Shown piece after piece: positions 8,539 through 18,470 of a stretch of DNA of 64,000 nucleotides. A program made the position numbers and the translations under genes. Location: positions 186,001-250,000 of the forward strand of contig CAVSJA010000001.1 in assembly GCA_963728145.1 (NCBI GenBank). Direction: 5' to 3'. The notes beneath the pieces were generated by a model. It saw nothing but the letters and a program-made list of their open reading frames with translations. It was not told where the DNA came from and made no database searches. Position 1 is the stretch's first letter. Each line of letters begins with the position of its first letter. Origin of the DNA: CAVSJA01 sp963728145. Lineage in GTDB: Bacteria > Bacteroidota > Bacteroidia > Chitinophagales > Chitinophagaceae.

Positions 8539-10350
8539 TCAGTGGAATTGATATTCGTAACCTTCCAACTGAGACAACAAGGTAGATGGTGCATCTGTTG
8601 CAGTTGCACGATTTTCAATAACAGGTGCAACCATTGGATGTGCCGCCAGATAATCGCGCATGACACTATGTAAAGTTGGACCAGGCTTATGTGGATTTTT
8701 CACTTTCTCCAATCGACAAAGCGCATCATCAGGGTCACCTTCCCTTTCACAGGCAACGATAATATAAACTTGTTCCATTTGAATTGGCTTATCATCAATC
8801 CTTACCCAATTCAGGCGTTCGCCCAGTTCCTTTTCGATGGTAAAGTTGATCTTCATCCCCTGGAACCTGATTACCCATCCACCTAAACGCTGCGCTGGAT
8901 TTTTTGCAAATACATTATGCAATTCTCTTTCGAGCCATTCCCATAATTGTTTGCCCGTTACTTCAGCAGTCTTCACATCGCCCTCTACTGGAAGCATACT
9001 CCATAAATAATCATTCGTGATTTCTGCAAATCCTTTTTCTTCATCCGGTACCAGTGGCGGACAGAATCGAAAGCCATTACTCAACACGATATCAACATTT
9101 GAACCTTTGAACTTCCACATTAATGCATCCGTAATCAGGTTATCCATTGGGGTTTCAATTACATAATAGCGAACCAGGGGAGTTCTGGTTCTGCCAATAA
9201 CCACATCTAATTCTTTCTTATATGGAGCTCTGACCTTTTCCACCAATGCGCTCATGATTGCATCTGGTTTGTATTTATCAGGATCCACATCCAGCAACTG
9301 GTAGTTCTGATCTTTGATTAATCCGTTCTCTACAACCACATCTAATTTTGATATAAATGAACCAAAAGCCCCGGGTTCTGTTACTTTAGCGTACTTTCCA
9401 ATGATTGGTTTACGAACCCGTTCATGCGTGTCTGCACCGAGGATATAATCTACTCCCTTCACATCAATTTTATTTGCAAGGTCAACCTGCTGAGCTAATC
9501 CCATATGTGTAACCAGGAACAGCATTGCGCATTTTTCATATTCCTTTAAAATCTTTATATACTTCGCCACATTTTCCTCTGGATTGGTAAACCTGATGCC
9601 ACGACTAAATTCGGGGGACTGGCGTTTAGCAGTCTGTGGGTCATTATATCCAATAAAACCAATTTTTATTCCCGCTAACATTTTTGTCCAATAGGGCGGA
9701 AACAACATTTCAGCACTATGCTCATTCTGCGCATCATGATACATGTTAGCACAGATCTTGGGTGCATCGTATTCGCTCAGGTCCTGGAGCATCATTTCCT
9801 TTCCATAAACCACTTCCCAATTGCCAGGCAAAATCAAATCATAGCCTATAGCATTTACTAATGGAACAATAGCTTTGCCCTGGCTTAGTGCAGCCACACC
9901 ACTACCCTGGAAACAATCTCCACCATCAATTAAAATCGTATTGCCTGGATTCTCTGCCCGTAGTTTATTGAGCATAGTCTTTAATACTGCAAACCCACCC
10001 CGCTTTTTGTAGACAGGTCGATCCTTCTCCAGGAAAAACTCGTCATGGGTGTAGAGTTGAGCATGAATATCTGATGTGTGGAGGATAGTCAAGTGTTCTG
10101 CTTTACCCTTTCGGATAGCACTATTTTTTTCTATTTCTCGCTGGTGATATGCATCCCCGCTCAATGTATTTGCAAACACTGGGGGCGTCATCAACCCTAA
10201 GCCCAACATACTTGCGGTTTTGAAAAACTCTCTTCTGCTATCTTTCCTTTCACTTGTTTCACTCACCTCATTAATTTGGTTACAACCGCATGTACAATTG
10301 GAAGCGTGAGTTAAGTCTTCCGTCCGTTTATTTTTATTAATTTCTTCCAT
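8539..10350 (-). CDS. SoxB/5'-nucleotidase-family metallophosphoesterase, Tat-exported
   Basis: Dinuclear metallophosphoesterase of 603 residues. A perfect twin-arginine motif SRREFFK at 38-44 is followed by a hydrophobic segment, so it is exported folded. Metal-binding motifs are HTSDIHAQ (D94, H96), DGGDCFQ (about 142-148) and GNWE (176-179), followed by THMG. The GNWE block replaces the GNHE of ordinary 5'-nucleotidases and resembles the WE of thiosulfohydrolase SoxB. A 5'-nucleotidase C-terminal domain follows (DNLITDALMW... at about 400). No other sox gene is nearby, so thiosulfate oxidation is not supported; a nucleotide or other phospho/sulfo-ester substrate is likelier. The N-terminus before the RR is unusually long and has a CTCGC cluster. 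A clear promoter is at 10451-10422. Confidence 0.82.
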   Translation of the reverse strand: MEEINKNKRTEDLTHASNCTCGCNQINEVSETSERKDSRREFFKTASMLGLGLMTPPVFANTLSGDAYHQREIEKNSAIRKGKAEHLTILHTSDIHAQLYTHDEFFLEKDRPVYKKRGGFAVLKTMLNKLRAENPGNTILIDGGDCFQGSGVAALSQGKAIVPLVNAIGYDLILPGNWEVVYGKEMMLQDLSEYDAPKICANMYHDAQNEHSAEMLFPPYWTKMLAGIKIGFIGYNDPQTAKRQSPEFSRGIRFTNPEENVAKYIKILKEYEKCAMLFLVTHMGLAQQVDLANKIDVKGVDYILGADTHERVRKPIIGKYAKVTEPGAFGSFISKLDVVVENGLIKDQNYQLLDVDPDKYKPDAIMSALVEKVRAPYKKELDVVIGRTRTPLVRYYVIETPMDNLITDALMWKFKGSNVDIVLSNGFRFCPPLVPDEEKGFAEITNDYLWSMLPVEGDVKTAEVTGKQLWEWLERELHNVFAKNPAQRLGGWVIRFQGMKINFTIEKELGERLNWVRIDDKPIQMEQVYIIVACEREGDPDDALCRLEKVKNPHKPGPTLHSVMRDYLAAHPMVAPVIENRATATDAPSTLLSQLEGYEYQFH

Positions 10351-10421
10351 AGGTCAGTATCTCTTAATAGGCAACTTCTCTCTGAAATAAAATATTGTGC
10401 GATTTCTTTTCTATGATAAAT

Positions 10422-10451
10422 CAAAGATAACTAAGCTGCGCACTAACAAAA
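10422..10451 (-). promoter_or_regulatory. Bacteroidota-type promoter of the phosphoesterase gene
   Basis: On the minus strand TTTTG (10451-10447), 17 bases, then TATCTTTG (10429-10422) match the TTG / TAnnTTTG consensus. The start codon is about 70 bp downstream. Confidence 0.65.
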
Positions 10452-10523
10452 TATTTGTCTGATTTTTTGGAGAATAGTATATGCAGGCATGGCATAAATA
10501 GCGGTCAACGAGTATAAGGTTGT

Positions 10524-10579
10524 TCCTCCCGCCTATGGCGGGACGGGAATGACGAGGTCAGGTTTGACAAAGTTGATAA
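10524..10579. repeat. REP-like palindrome followed by part of the 9-bp repeat
   Basis: CCCGCCTATGGCGGG forms a 6-bp-stem hairpin and leads into GGGAATGACGAGG. A near copy of the 9-bp repeat (TTGACAAAGTTGATAA) follows at 10564-10579. A related CTATGGCGGG...GATGACG string is found at 57231-57252. Confidence 0.5.
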
Positions 10580-10602
10580 CGCAAAAAATATTCGCTTAAT
10601 TC

Positions 10603-12213
10603 TTATTTAGCTTGACGAAGCACTGAAATCCGATTCTCCATTTTAAGTCCAGCTTTTCTTAGACCTTCGAGTAATTCTTCATTCAATTTTTTTGAAAGCA
10701 GGAATGATCCGATGATATCTTTAACCTGAATGCCAGCATCAGGCATGAGTTGTTGAAGAAGGTCCAGGTTTTTTGTCGCTTCATCAAATCGACCTAAATG
10801 CCCAAGAGCACTTGCTTTGAACAGCGGATCCCAAAATAAATGCGGCATGTTTATTTTTTCAGCGTGGTGAAACGCTTCCTGATATTCCTTACATTGAAGA
10901 AAGTAACAAACGAACCCCATGTTAAACCACCATGGATAATGTGGATTATGCTCAATAGAATCATTCAAAAGTTCAATAGCTCTATCAAATTCCCCGGCGC
11001 ATGAAAGTGCGAAACCCATGGTTCCTACCACATCCGATGCATTGGGATTTAAAGCAAGACATTGGTCAACAGCTTTTACGCATGCATCTTTATCATGAAG
11101 AAATAAATAAATCCAGGACAGGGCCTGGTATGCATGTTGACAAGTAGGATCAAGACTGATCGCCCGTTTAGCACAGGTTAATCCAAGTTCTATGGGATTT
11201 TCTATCTTCTTAATTGCGATTGCATTTTCATCGAGATAAAGCTCACCCAGCATGGCCCATGCCAGCGCATAATTAGGATCAGTTTTCACGGCTGCCTCCA
11301 GGGCAATAATTGTGTTACGTACGGCTTCCTTGGTAAAAACTTTTTGATAATGGTAATAGAGGTATATAGCATCATAAACTCCCAGACCCGTTTCTTCGCC
11401 AGCCTGAGGTCCCTTTAGCATATCCCTGAAAATAACTCCATAGTATCCACCAATTGCTGTCAAAATACCCTTGACAATTTCATTCTGGATTTCGAATAGA
11501 CCTCTTGCTGTACTATTTTGGTCAAAAGATTTAGTCCATAATTGTTGGCCATTTTCACACGTGATCAATTGGACCCAAACGCGCAGATGTCTGTCGTCAA
11601 TTTGTATGCTTCCGGTGAGTATATAATGCGCCCCCAAAATTCTTGCAGCTTCCTTTACATCATTTGTATTGGCTGCAACATGACGGGAAGAGTAATAAGA
11701 AATAACCGAAAGATCATGAAACCAGGTAAGCTCTGTGCTCAATTGTTCCCCTAACCCCTCAGCAAAATAATCGTTAGAGCCGTCCTTACTAACGTTTCTG
11801 AAAGGAAACACAGACACAACAGGTTTCTTCTTTATGGGTTCAGTGTATTTACTGCTCCTGGTGCTTCCACTATTGTCCTGGGAATGAAATTGAGGAATAT
11901 AAGTTCCTTTTGGAATATCAATATAGATAGGATCTTCCTTGCCATTCTCGTGATAGTATTCCTTTAATGCTCTTCTCAATCTGCCCGCATGTATGCGAAC
12001 CATTGCATCGAGCTGGGGATTAAAATCAGAGTTTCGGGATAAGGCACTAACTCCAATTGTATACTCTTTGAGTTCAGCAGCTCTTCCAGCAAGAGTTTCA
12101 TTGATAACGAATTTCAGGAAACCTGATAATACCCTTGATCCCTTGAAAGAAGGGGTGGAAAGTATTCGATTCAACTCTTCCTTGATAGTTGTCTCAGAAA
12201 ATTGCTCTTTCAC
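10603..12213 (-). CDS. Winged-helix-like N-terminus, TolB-like middle, TPR C-terminus regulator
   Basis: Soluble protein of 536 residues. Residues 1-110 form a helical domain ending in VRIHAGRLRRALKEYY and PKGTYIPQF, the N-terminal module seen in front of adenylate-cyclase-like TolB/TPR proteins. Residues about 133-250 are the FlgO/TolB_N-like block (VSVFPFRNVSKDGSNDYFAEGL). From about 280 to 520 there are several TPR motifs (NYALAWAMLGELYL, CQHAYQALSWIYLF, NASDVVGTMGFALS). No transmembrane segment or cyclase domain is seen, unlike longer relatives. It may be a signalling scaffold or transcription factor. It lies upstream of, and co-directional with, the phosphoesterase gene, which has its own promoter. 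Confidence 0.7.
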   Translation of the reverse strand: MKEQFSETTIKEELNRILSTPSFKGSRVLSGFLKFVINETLAGRAAELKEYTIGVSALSRNSDFNPQLDAMVRIHAGRLRRALKEYYHENGKEDPIYIDIPKGTYIPQFHSQDNSGSTRSSKYTEPIKKKPVVSVFPFRNVSKDGSNDYFAEGLGEQLSTELTWFHDLSVISYYSSRHVAANTNDVKEAARILGAHYILTGSIQIDDRHLRVWVQLITCENGQQLWTKSFDQNSTARGLFEIQNEIVKGILTAIGGYYGVIFRDMLKGPQAGEETGLGVYDAIYLYYHYQKVFTKEAVRNTIIALEAAVKTDPNYALAWAMLGELYLDENAIAIKKIENPIELGLTCAKRAISLDPTCQHAYQALSWIYLFLHDKDACVKAVDQCLALNPNASDVVGTMGFALSCAGEFDRAIELLNDSIEHNPHYPWWFNMGFVCYFLQCKEYQEAFHHAEKINMPHLFWDPLFKASALGHLGRFDEATKNLDLLQQLMPDAGIQVKDIIGSFLLSKKLNEELLEGLRKAGLKMENRISVLRQAK

Positions 12214-12423
12214 CAGTTGGCTTTTGGACTTGTATTAATGCGGACGCTTCAATTTACAGCGAATAATGTACTTAGTTGTGAGCAAAAACGCGACTCTTTG
12301 CCAAAATTTATTAGAGTTTGCTTGCCGCCGCCTATAAATTGAAGGAGGACTACGGTTATTTAACCGTATAACACTTATCTGGGGCCTTCTGGAGAACTAA
12401 TATTGATATGTGTTTCAGATATA

Positions 12424-12663
12424 ATGAAAAATGTGCTTGCATTCATATTATCAAAATTTCCAGACCATGGTCGCAAGGTAATTGATCTATATAATAAGGA
12501 CGAAGATTTCAGATTGTTATGCGAAGATTATCTCTCCAGTGTTCAGGCTCTTGAAAAATGCCGTGACGAGGTTTTCAAAGACAGGGCATTTGAAGGTGAG
12601 TTTTTAGAAATAAACCTTGAATTGGAAAAGGAGCTTGTTCATTTGCTGGAAAAGCATGATTAA
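12424..12663 (+). CDS. Conserved small cytoplasmic protein, unknown function
   Basis: A 79-residue acidic helical protein from the ATG at 12424. A TTG seven codons upstream (12403) is also in frame, but the ATG gives the more natural start MKNVLAFIL. The composition (FPDHGRKVIDLYNKDEDFRLLCEDYLSS, then E/L-rich helices to the end) resembles a family of about 80-residue proteins with a conserved Y-x-x-D-E-D-F-R-x-L-C-E-D-Y core, which I recognise but cannot name. It sits alone before the sulfatase cluster. Confidence 0.6.
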   Translation: MKNVLAFILSKFPDHGRKVIDLYNKDEDFRLLCEDYLSSVQALEKCRDEVFKDRAFEGEFLEINLELEKELVHLLEKHD

Positions 12664-12837
12664 TAAATAGTCAACAGGCAAAAACCAGAAAGTCGACGTG
12701 TTATAATATTTCCCTTTGAGCACTAGAAACACCTACTTCCCGGATTAATTCCCAACAAATTCGCACCCGGTATTGCTAGCCGTATTGCATTATCTGTACG
12801 TCGGCCGAACTGTCATTAATTAATAAACAAGTCTCCA

Positions 12838-13062
12838 ATGAAAAATACGCTCATTCCAATTTTTCTTCTGTTAATGGCCCTGGCTATGATTAGCGGACAG
12901 TCGACAGAACGCTCATCAAGCGCTTCCATTTCATTTGAAAAGAATCTTGACGACTCAGCCATTGTTTGCGTTGCCAGGGAAGCTATTGCAGTTGATACTG
13001 GAAAGCATGGGTGCGGTGGTAACAGATCGAGTTTTTTAATGAAAAGCAAAAAAAATAAATGA
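12838..13062 (+). CDS. Small exported protein, unknown
   Basis: 74 residues with an N-terminal signal peptide (MKNTLIPIFLLLMALAMISGQ) and a short mature part with two cysteines (VCVAREA and HGCGG) and a Lys-rich tail. No family is recognised. It ends 36 bp before the sulfatase start and could be the first gene of that transcript. Confidence 0.5.
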   Translation: MKNTLIPIFLLLMALAMISGQSTERSSSASISFEKNLDDSAIVCVAREAIAVDTGKHGCGGNRSSFLMKSKKNK

Positions 13063-13098
13063 ATCATTTCCAGAAATAAAAAAAATAAACCGAGCAAA

Positions 13099-15485
13099 AT
13101 GAAAAAAGAGCACAGTTTATCAAAGCTTATTATTATTTTTTTGCTAATAGGCTTCAACTTCGGCTGTCAAGAGCCGGAAACGAGTATCGTCAAGGATGCT
13201 GAAAGCCAGCCAGGCGATATGGATCGAACCGTACTTCCTATTAAAGAACCTCCTCGTCAAACCTATACGGAATTGGATGCCGCTAAAGCCAAAGCCCCAA
13301 CAGATCGTTTTGACGTAAAAGCACCGAAGGGTGCACCCAATGTGGTAGTGGTATTGATCGATGATATCGGCTTTGGCGCATCACAGGCTTTTGGTGGTCC
13401 TATCAATATGCCAACGCTTGATAAATTAGCCGCCACTGGTTTAAAGTACAATCGTTTTCACACAACGGCTTTGTGTTCACCTACACGAGTGGCATTGCTT
13501 ACCGGTTATAATCATCACAGCAACAATGCCGGTTCTATTATGGAAACCAGCACTACTTTTCCCGGTAATACCGGTGTAAGACCGCAATCCATTACACCAA
13601 TGGCTGAAGTGCTTCGTCAGAATGGATTCAGCACGGCTGCTTTTGGTAAATATCATGAAACACCACCATGGGAAATTTCTGTTTCAGGTTCATTGGATCG
13701 CTGGCCCACTCATTCAGGTTTTGATAAGTTCTATGGCTTTATTGGTGGAGAAACCAATCAATGGGCTCCGTTGGTTTATGATGGAGTTACACAGGTGGAA
13801 GTTCCGAAAGATCCAAGATTATCATTTCACTACGGATATGACAAACAATGCCATCAGCTGGGTTCGTTTCCAACAGGCATTAACTCCTGATAAACCTTTC
13901 TTCATGTATTTTGCAACAGGTGCTGCACATGCACCGCATCATGCACCAAAAGAATGGATCGATAAATACAAAGGCAAATTCGATGAGGGTTGGGATAAGC
14001 TGAGAGAAGAAACACTTGGCAAAGCAGAAAAAACTCGGTCTTGTTCCGCAAAATGTAAAGCTGGCTCCCAAACCAACTGATATAAAAGATTGGGATAAGC
14101 TTTCTGCTGATGAAAAGAGATTGTTTGCCCGCCAGATGGAAGTGTATGCCGGTTTTGCTGAACATACCGATAATGAAATTGGCCGTCTTGGTATCAGCTA
14201 TTGAAGACTTAGGCGAAATGGACAATACACTTATTCCTTTATGTTGTTGGTGACAATGGCGCCAGTGCAGAAGGACAGATGAATGGGATGTATAATGAGA
14301 TGACTTATTTCAATGGTATTCCTGAAACTGTACCGGATATGCTGAAACATATTGATGAATGGGGAGGTCCAAGCACCTATCCGCATATGGCGGCAGGATG
14401 GGCAGTAGCATTAGATGCACCTTTCGCATGGACAAAACAAGTGGCTTCTGATTTTGGTGGCACCCGCAATGGTATGGTGGTGCATTGGCCTGCTGGTATT
14501 AAAGCCAAAGGAGAGGTTCGTTCACAGTTTACGCATGTGATTGATATTGCACCCACTGTTTTTGAAGCCTGTAAAGTTCCTGCGCCAAAAACAGTGAATG
14601 GTATTGCACAGGATCCTATTGAAGGAACCAGTTTCCTGTACAGTTTTGATGATGCGAATGCAAAAGAAAAACATACTACTCAATATTTTGAAATGTTTGG
14701 TAACAGGGCCATCTATAGTGATGGCTGGTATGCAAGAACCATTCACAGGGCAGCATGGAACCAAAAACCTTATTCAGCGCTTAGCTGAAGATAAATGGGA
14801 ATTATATAATTCAAATGAAGATTTCAGTCTGGCAACTGATGTGGCTTCGCAAAATGCTGACAAGCTAAAAGAACTCCAGGCTTTATTTATGAGCGAAGCA
14901 GAAAAATATCATGTGCTGCCGATTGATGATCGCTTATTGATAAGAACAGATGCAAAAGCGGTTGGACGTCCGACGTGATGGGTGAACAGAACATCGGTCA
15001 CGTATGGTGAAGGAATGAAAGGAATGGGTGTAGATATTTTTATCAGTACCAGGAATACATCATACACCATAACTGCTGATGTGGATGTAGCTGCAAATGG
15101 TAATGGAGTTATTGTTTGCCAGGGTGGAAGATTTGGTGGTTTTTCATTTTATGTAAAAGGCGGCAAACCTATATTCACTTATAACTATCTCGGATTACAG
15201 AGTTATAATGTTGCTTCAACGCAAGCATTAAAACCCGGCAAGCATACAATCGTATACGATTTCAAATATGATGGTGATGGTATAGGTAAAGGTGGAACCG
15301 GAACTATTACCATTGATGGCACAAAAGCAGGCGAAGGACGAATTGAAAAAACACAGCCCGGAATATTTTCTGTTGATGATCTTGCTGATGTAGGTACAGA
15401 TGATGGAACCTGGGTGGCTAACTATGGCAATGCTGCAAAATTCAATGGCAAGCTGGATAAGGTGACAATTCAAACAAAGAATTAA
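13099..15485 (+). pseudogene. Arylsulfatase (family S1), disrupted by several frameshifts
   Basis: The reconstructed product is an approximately 790-residue exported sulfatase. It has a lipoprotein-type signal (GFNFGC), the metal-binding DDIGFG segment, and the formylglycine signature CSPTR in TTALCSPTRVALLTG. The catalytic domain continues through APHHAPKEW, VVGDNGASAEG and GGTRNGMVVHWP, and a C-terminal beta-sandwich (YTITADVDV to the end, 14982-15485) completes the family layout. The frame changes near 13846, 14020 (CTTGGCA), 14191 (CTTGGTA), 14237 (ATTCCTT) and 14775, and an in-frame TGA lies at 14976-14978. Protein conservation continues across every break, and three of them are single duplicated bases. 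Assembly errors therefore explain this better than decay, but a real pseudogene is not excluded. Activity would also need an FGly-generating or anaerobic maturase elsewhere. It heads the 13-27 kb cluster. Confidence 0.85.
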
Positions 15486-15560
15486 TTCAGGATTCCAGGA
15501 TCTGCTTAAATAAAATAATTGTCAATTAGAACATTAACGCTTAAAACAGCAACAATTAAT

Positions 15561-16073
15561 ATGAAAAAGATAATTGCGTTTGTTAGAACCGCATTAGTAG
15601 TTTATGCTGCAATGTTCTTCTATGCCTGCAATGAAGAAAGCTCAAATGAAAAGCTAAATAAAGAAAACATTGCGCTGGTGGAAAAATATATTCAGGCTGT
15701 TCAGAAAAAGGACGTCAAGACCATGGGAGACATGCTTTCAGATAACTATATGGGTTATGGTCCTGCTTATAGTGATTCCATCGATAAAGCAGGGGCGATG
15801 CAAAATTTCCAAAACGTATCCGACAACTTATACGACAAGATCGTCTACACGCGTTCAATAAATCTGGCGGCAAAGATTACAGATGGACCTCATCCTGGCG
15901 ATTTTGTTTCAAACTGGGCTCACCTCACTATAACATACAAAGATGGCAGGGGACCGATAAACCTTTATACAAACACAGGATACAGGATCGAGAATGGAAA
16001 AATAACCATGACACGCACCATCTACGATGAAGCCGATGCGATCCGACAATTGAATGCAAGCTCTGATCAATAA
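15561..16073 (+). CDS. SnoaL/NTF2-like lipoprotein
   Basis: 170 residues from the ATG at 15561; an upstream in-frame start (15519) would place 14 unlikely residues ahead of the signal peptide. A lipobox (MFFYAC) is followed by an NTF2/SnoaL-like fold: a helical start (ENIALVEKYIQAVQKKDVKTMGDML), SDNYMGYGPAY, and C-terminal beta strands with YRIENGKITMTRTIYDEADAIRQL. Proteins of this type form cone-shaped pockets that act as hydrolases, isomerases or simple ligand binders. It lies 75 bp after the sulfatase. Ligand unknown. Confidence 0.7.
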   Translation: MKKIIAFVRTALVVYAAMFFYACNEESSNEKLNKENIALVEKYIQAVQKKDVKTMGDMLSDNYMGYGPAYSDSIDKAGAMQNFQNVSDNLYDKIVYTRSINLAAKITDGPHPGDFVSNWAHLTITYKDGRGPINLYTNTGYRIENGKITMTRTIYDEADAIRQLNASSDQ

Positions 16074-16115
16074 GCAAGTTTCTTTAAATCGCAATTTTAA
16101 TTGATTCAATAATTC

Positions 16116-16640
16116 ATGTTTCAAAATACAGCAATGAAAAGAATATTAATACCTGCAATTTTGTCGCTTATTTCTATAACAAATGTAAAAGCGCAAACAA
16201 CAACTCCCTCTACTTCCTTAGCCAAGAGTGTAGGACTTTATGTGTTTCCGGCAAAAAACCAGACAGCTGATCAACAGTCGAAAGATGAAGGTGAATGTTA
16301 CAAATGGGCAATTCAGCAATCAGGTTATGACCCAATCAATCCTACCAAGGTGACTGCTGCCCCTGTAGATAAAGGAGCTGATGGTACAGCAGTAGTTGGA
16401 GCAGCGAAAGGGGCTGCCGCCGGTGCGGCCATTGGTGCAATTGCCGGCGATGCAGGGAAGGGTGCAGCCATTGGAGCAGTGGCAGGTGGACTCGGAGGCA
16501 GGAGAGCAAAAAAAGGGAATGAAGCAAAGCAGGAACAAAAGAATGAACAGGCGGCCGCGCAGCAGAATACGGATATGTTGAATAGTTTCAAAAAAGCATA
16601 CAGTGTTTGCCTGGAAGGAAAGGGATATACCGTGAAATAA
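16116..16640 (+). CDS. Glycine-zipper exported protein
   Basis: 174 residues, or 168 from the second ATG at 16134, which starts directly at the signal peptide MKRILIPAILSLISITNVKAQ. The middle (about 88-128) is a glycine zipper rich in GAAxGAAIGAIAGD repeats that can insert in or span a membrane. It is followed by a KQEQKNEQAAAQQN hydrophilic helix and a C-terminal Cys-containing segment (YSVCLEGKGYTVK), paired with an earlier Cys in DEGECYKWAI. Similar glycine-zipper proteins accompany DUF1254/sulfatase gene clusters. No enzymatic role is visible. Confidence 0.7.
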   Translation: MFQNTAMKRILIPAILSLISITNVKAQTTTPSTSLAKSVGLYVFPAKNQTADQQSKDEGECYKWAIQQSGYDPINPTKVTAAPVDKGADGTAVVGAAKGAAAGAAIGAIAGDAGKGAAIGAVAGGLGGRRAKKGNEAKQEQKNEQAAAQQNTDMLNSFKKAYSVCLEGKGYTVK

Positions 16641-16785
16641 TAATCAAGTAATTAGGATCCAGGGCCATCACATCGATGGCTAAGCGATAATTCATCATTC
16701 ATTAATTTATCAATCAGTCAAAGCCAATTATACATGGTAGCAAAAGGTTGTACAATATGACTTTCACTTGATAAATAATATCGAA

Positions 16786-18423
16786 ATGAAAAAACTAAAA
16801 ATCATTAGCCGAATATGGCTTAACAAGTGGTTACTATCATGCATGGCAATGTTGTTGTCTTTTTTTTCCTATGGGCAAGTTTCGGAGGCAGAACGAAAAT
16901 CTATATCAACACCTGATAAGGTAGAATCAAAATTAGGTGTGCTGAACTTTAAAGATGGCATACCGGATGTCGCAACAACACAAAAATTGTATGATGAGCT
17001 GGATTATATCCATGCGGTAGATGCATTCATCAATTGTTATCCTGCGGTTAGCCAGCATGCACTTAGAAAGGGATTTATTAAAGCGGGTGTTAATGACAAC
17101 GATGTCATTGTTTGTTCAGAATTGATGAGCTCGAAGTCACTTTTTTTGACGCCCAATTGCGATACCTATTATTTCTGGTCTTATGTAGATCTCAGCAAAG
17201 GACCTCTTGTCATCGAAACTCCACCGGGTACTTTAGGTCTTTTCAATGATATGTGGTGGAAATGGATCTCTGATTTTGGATTACCCGGAGCGGACCGGGG
17301 CGAAGGTGGAAAGTATTTGCTTCTTCCCCCCGGCTACAAGGGAAGTTTGCCGGAAGGAGGATATTATGTTCATCAATCCAATACCTGGCAAGCCTCTTTC
17401 CTGGGTCGTGCTTTCCTTGAGAACAATAGCCCCAAAGCTGCGGATGAAATTATAAAAAAGACTATCAAAATTTATCCGTATATGCCCGGAAGCATAGGTT
17501 CAAGTATCGGCAACTTTTTGATCGGGCAAGGTGCAATGGGTCAATTAGGCAAACCAGTTTCTCCAAGATTTTTAGAAGGTACCGGGAAAGTAATGAACAC
17601 AATTCCTCCCGCTGATTACCGCTATTTTGAATTGCTGAATGAATTCATCCAGGAGCAACCTGCGGAGTCAGGAGATCCTGAAATATTAGGTCAATGCGTT
17701 GCTATTGGTATTGTAAAAGGAAAGCCATTTAACCCCGATGCCCGAATGAAAAAGATACTGACAGAAGCCGCTGCTGTTGGCAATGCAGCAAGTCGTACGG
17801 TAATGACTAATCCCCGGGCATCAGAAGGGTTTAGTTATTATGGCGGCGAATCAAAATGGTTCAACTCATTATTTACGGGTGGTTATGAATTTATAACACC
17901 TCCACCGGAGATCACAAAAGAAGGGGTCAAGCCCTATCCAAGCGATGGTGCCCGCAAACTAAATTCAAAAACCTGGTTTTTTTACCTCGCTACCGGTGTC
18001 ACTCCTGCGATGTGCATGCGTCTGGAGAATGTCGGCTCACAGTACCTCACTGCATTTTTTGATAATAAGAACCTTCCTTTTGATGGCAACAAGACATATA
18101 AAGTGACACTGCCATCCAATATTCCTGCAGCCAGGTTCTGGTCGTTCACCGTGTACGACAATCAAACCCGTTCGTTGCTGGAGACACCGCAACTTTATCC
18201 AAGAGCAGGTAGCCAGAGTTACCCGTCACCCGCGGCAAAAGCAAATGCAGATAGCTCTATCACTGTATTTTTCGGACCCAAACAACCGAATGGAGTTGAC
18301 AGGGGTAACTGGATACAAACAATGCCTGGCAAAGGCTGGTTTACAATATTAAGAATATACAGTCCGCTCAAGCCTTTTTATGATAAAACATGGAGAGCAG
18401 GGGAGATTGAAGAAGCGAAATAG
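16786..18423 (+). CDS. DUF1254/DUF1214 domain-containing exported protein
   Basis: 545 residues from the ATG at 16786 (a TTG at 16768 is also in frame). A signal peptide (about 1-30) is followed by a DUF1254 domain (LYDELDYIHAVDAFINCYPAVSQHALRKGF... through GPLVIETPPGTLGLFNDMWWKWISDFGLPGADRG) and a C-terminal DUF1214 domain (RLENVGSQYLTAFFDNKN..., PAARFWSFTVYDNQTRSLLETPQ, DSSITVFFGP...NWIQTMPGKGWFTILRIYSPL). This two-domain protein is common in Bacteroidota and Proteobacteria, with no established reaction. A remnant of a second sulfatase C-terminus follows it (18471-18596). Confidence 0.88.
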   Translation: MKKLKIISRIWLNKWLLSCMAMLLSFFSYGQVSEAERKSISTPDKVESKLGVLNFKDGIPDVATTQKLYDELDYIHAVDAFINCYPAVSQHALRKGFIKAGVNDNDVIVCSELMSSKSLFLTPNCDTYYFWSYVDLSKGPLVIETPPGTLGLFNDMWWKWISDFGLPGADRGEGGKYLLLPPGYKGSLPEGGYYVHQSNTWQASFLGRAFLENNSPKAADEIIKKTIKIYPYMPGSIGSSIGNFLIGQGAMGQLGKPVSPRFLEGTGKVMNTIPPADYRYFELLNEFIQEQPAESGDPEILGQCVAIGIVKGKPFNPDARMKKILTEAAAVGNAASRTVMTNPRASEGFSYYGGESKWFNSLFTGGYEFITPPPEITKEGVKPYPSDGARKLNSKTWFFYLATGVTPAMCMRLENVGSQYLTAFFDNKNLPFDGNKTYKVTLPSNIPAARFWSFTVYDNQTRSLLETPQLYPRAGSQSYPSPAAKANADSSITVFFGPKQPNGVDRGNWIQTMPGKGWFTILRIYSPLKPFYDKTWRAGEIEEAK

Positions 18424-18470
18424 AATCGGAAAAAAGTAGGCGAACAAAATTTTATTGAATTATTCTTTCG

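Noticed and set aside
8539..10350. Thiosulfate-oxidising (Sox) role for the phosphoesterase
   Set aside because: No other sox gene is present in the window, and the fold is shared with 5'-nucleotidases.
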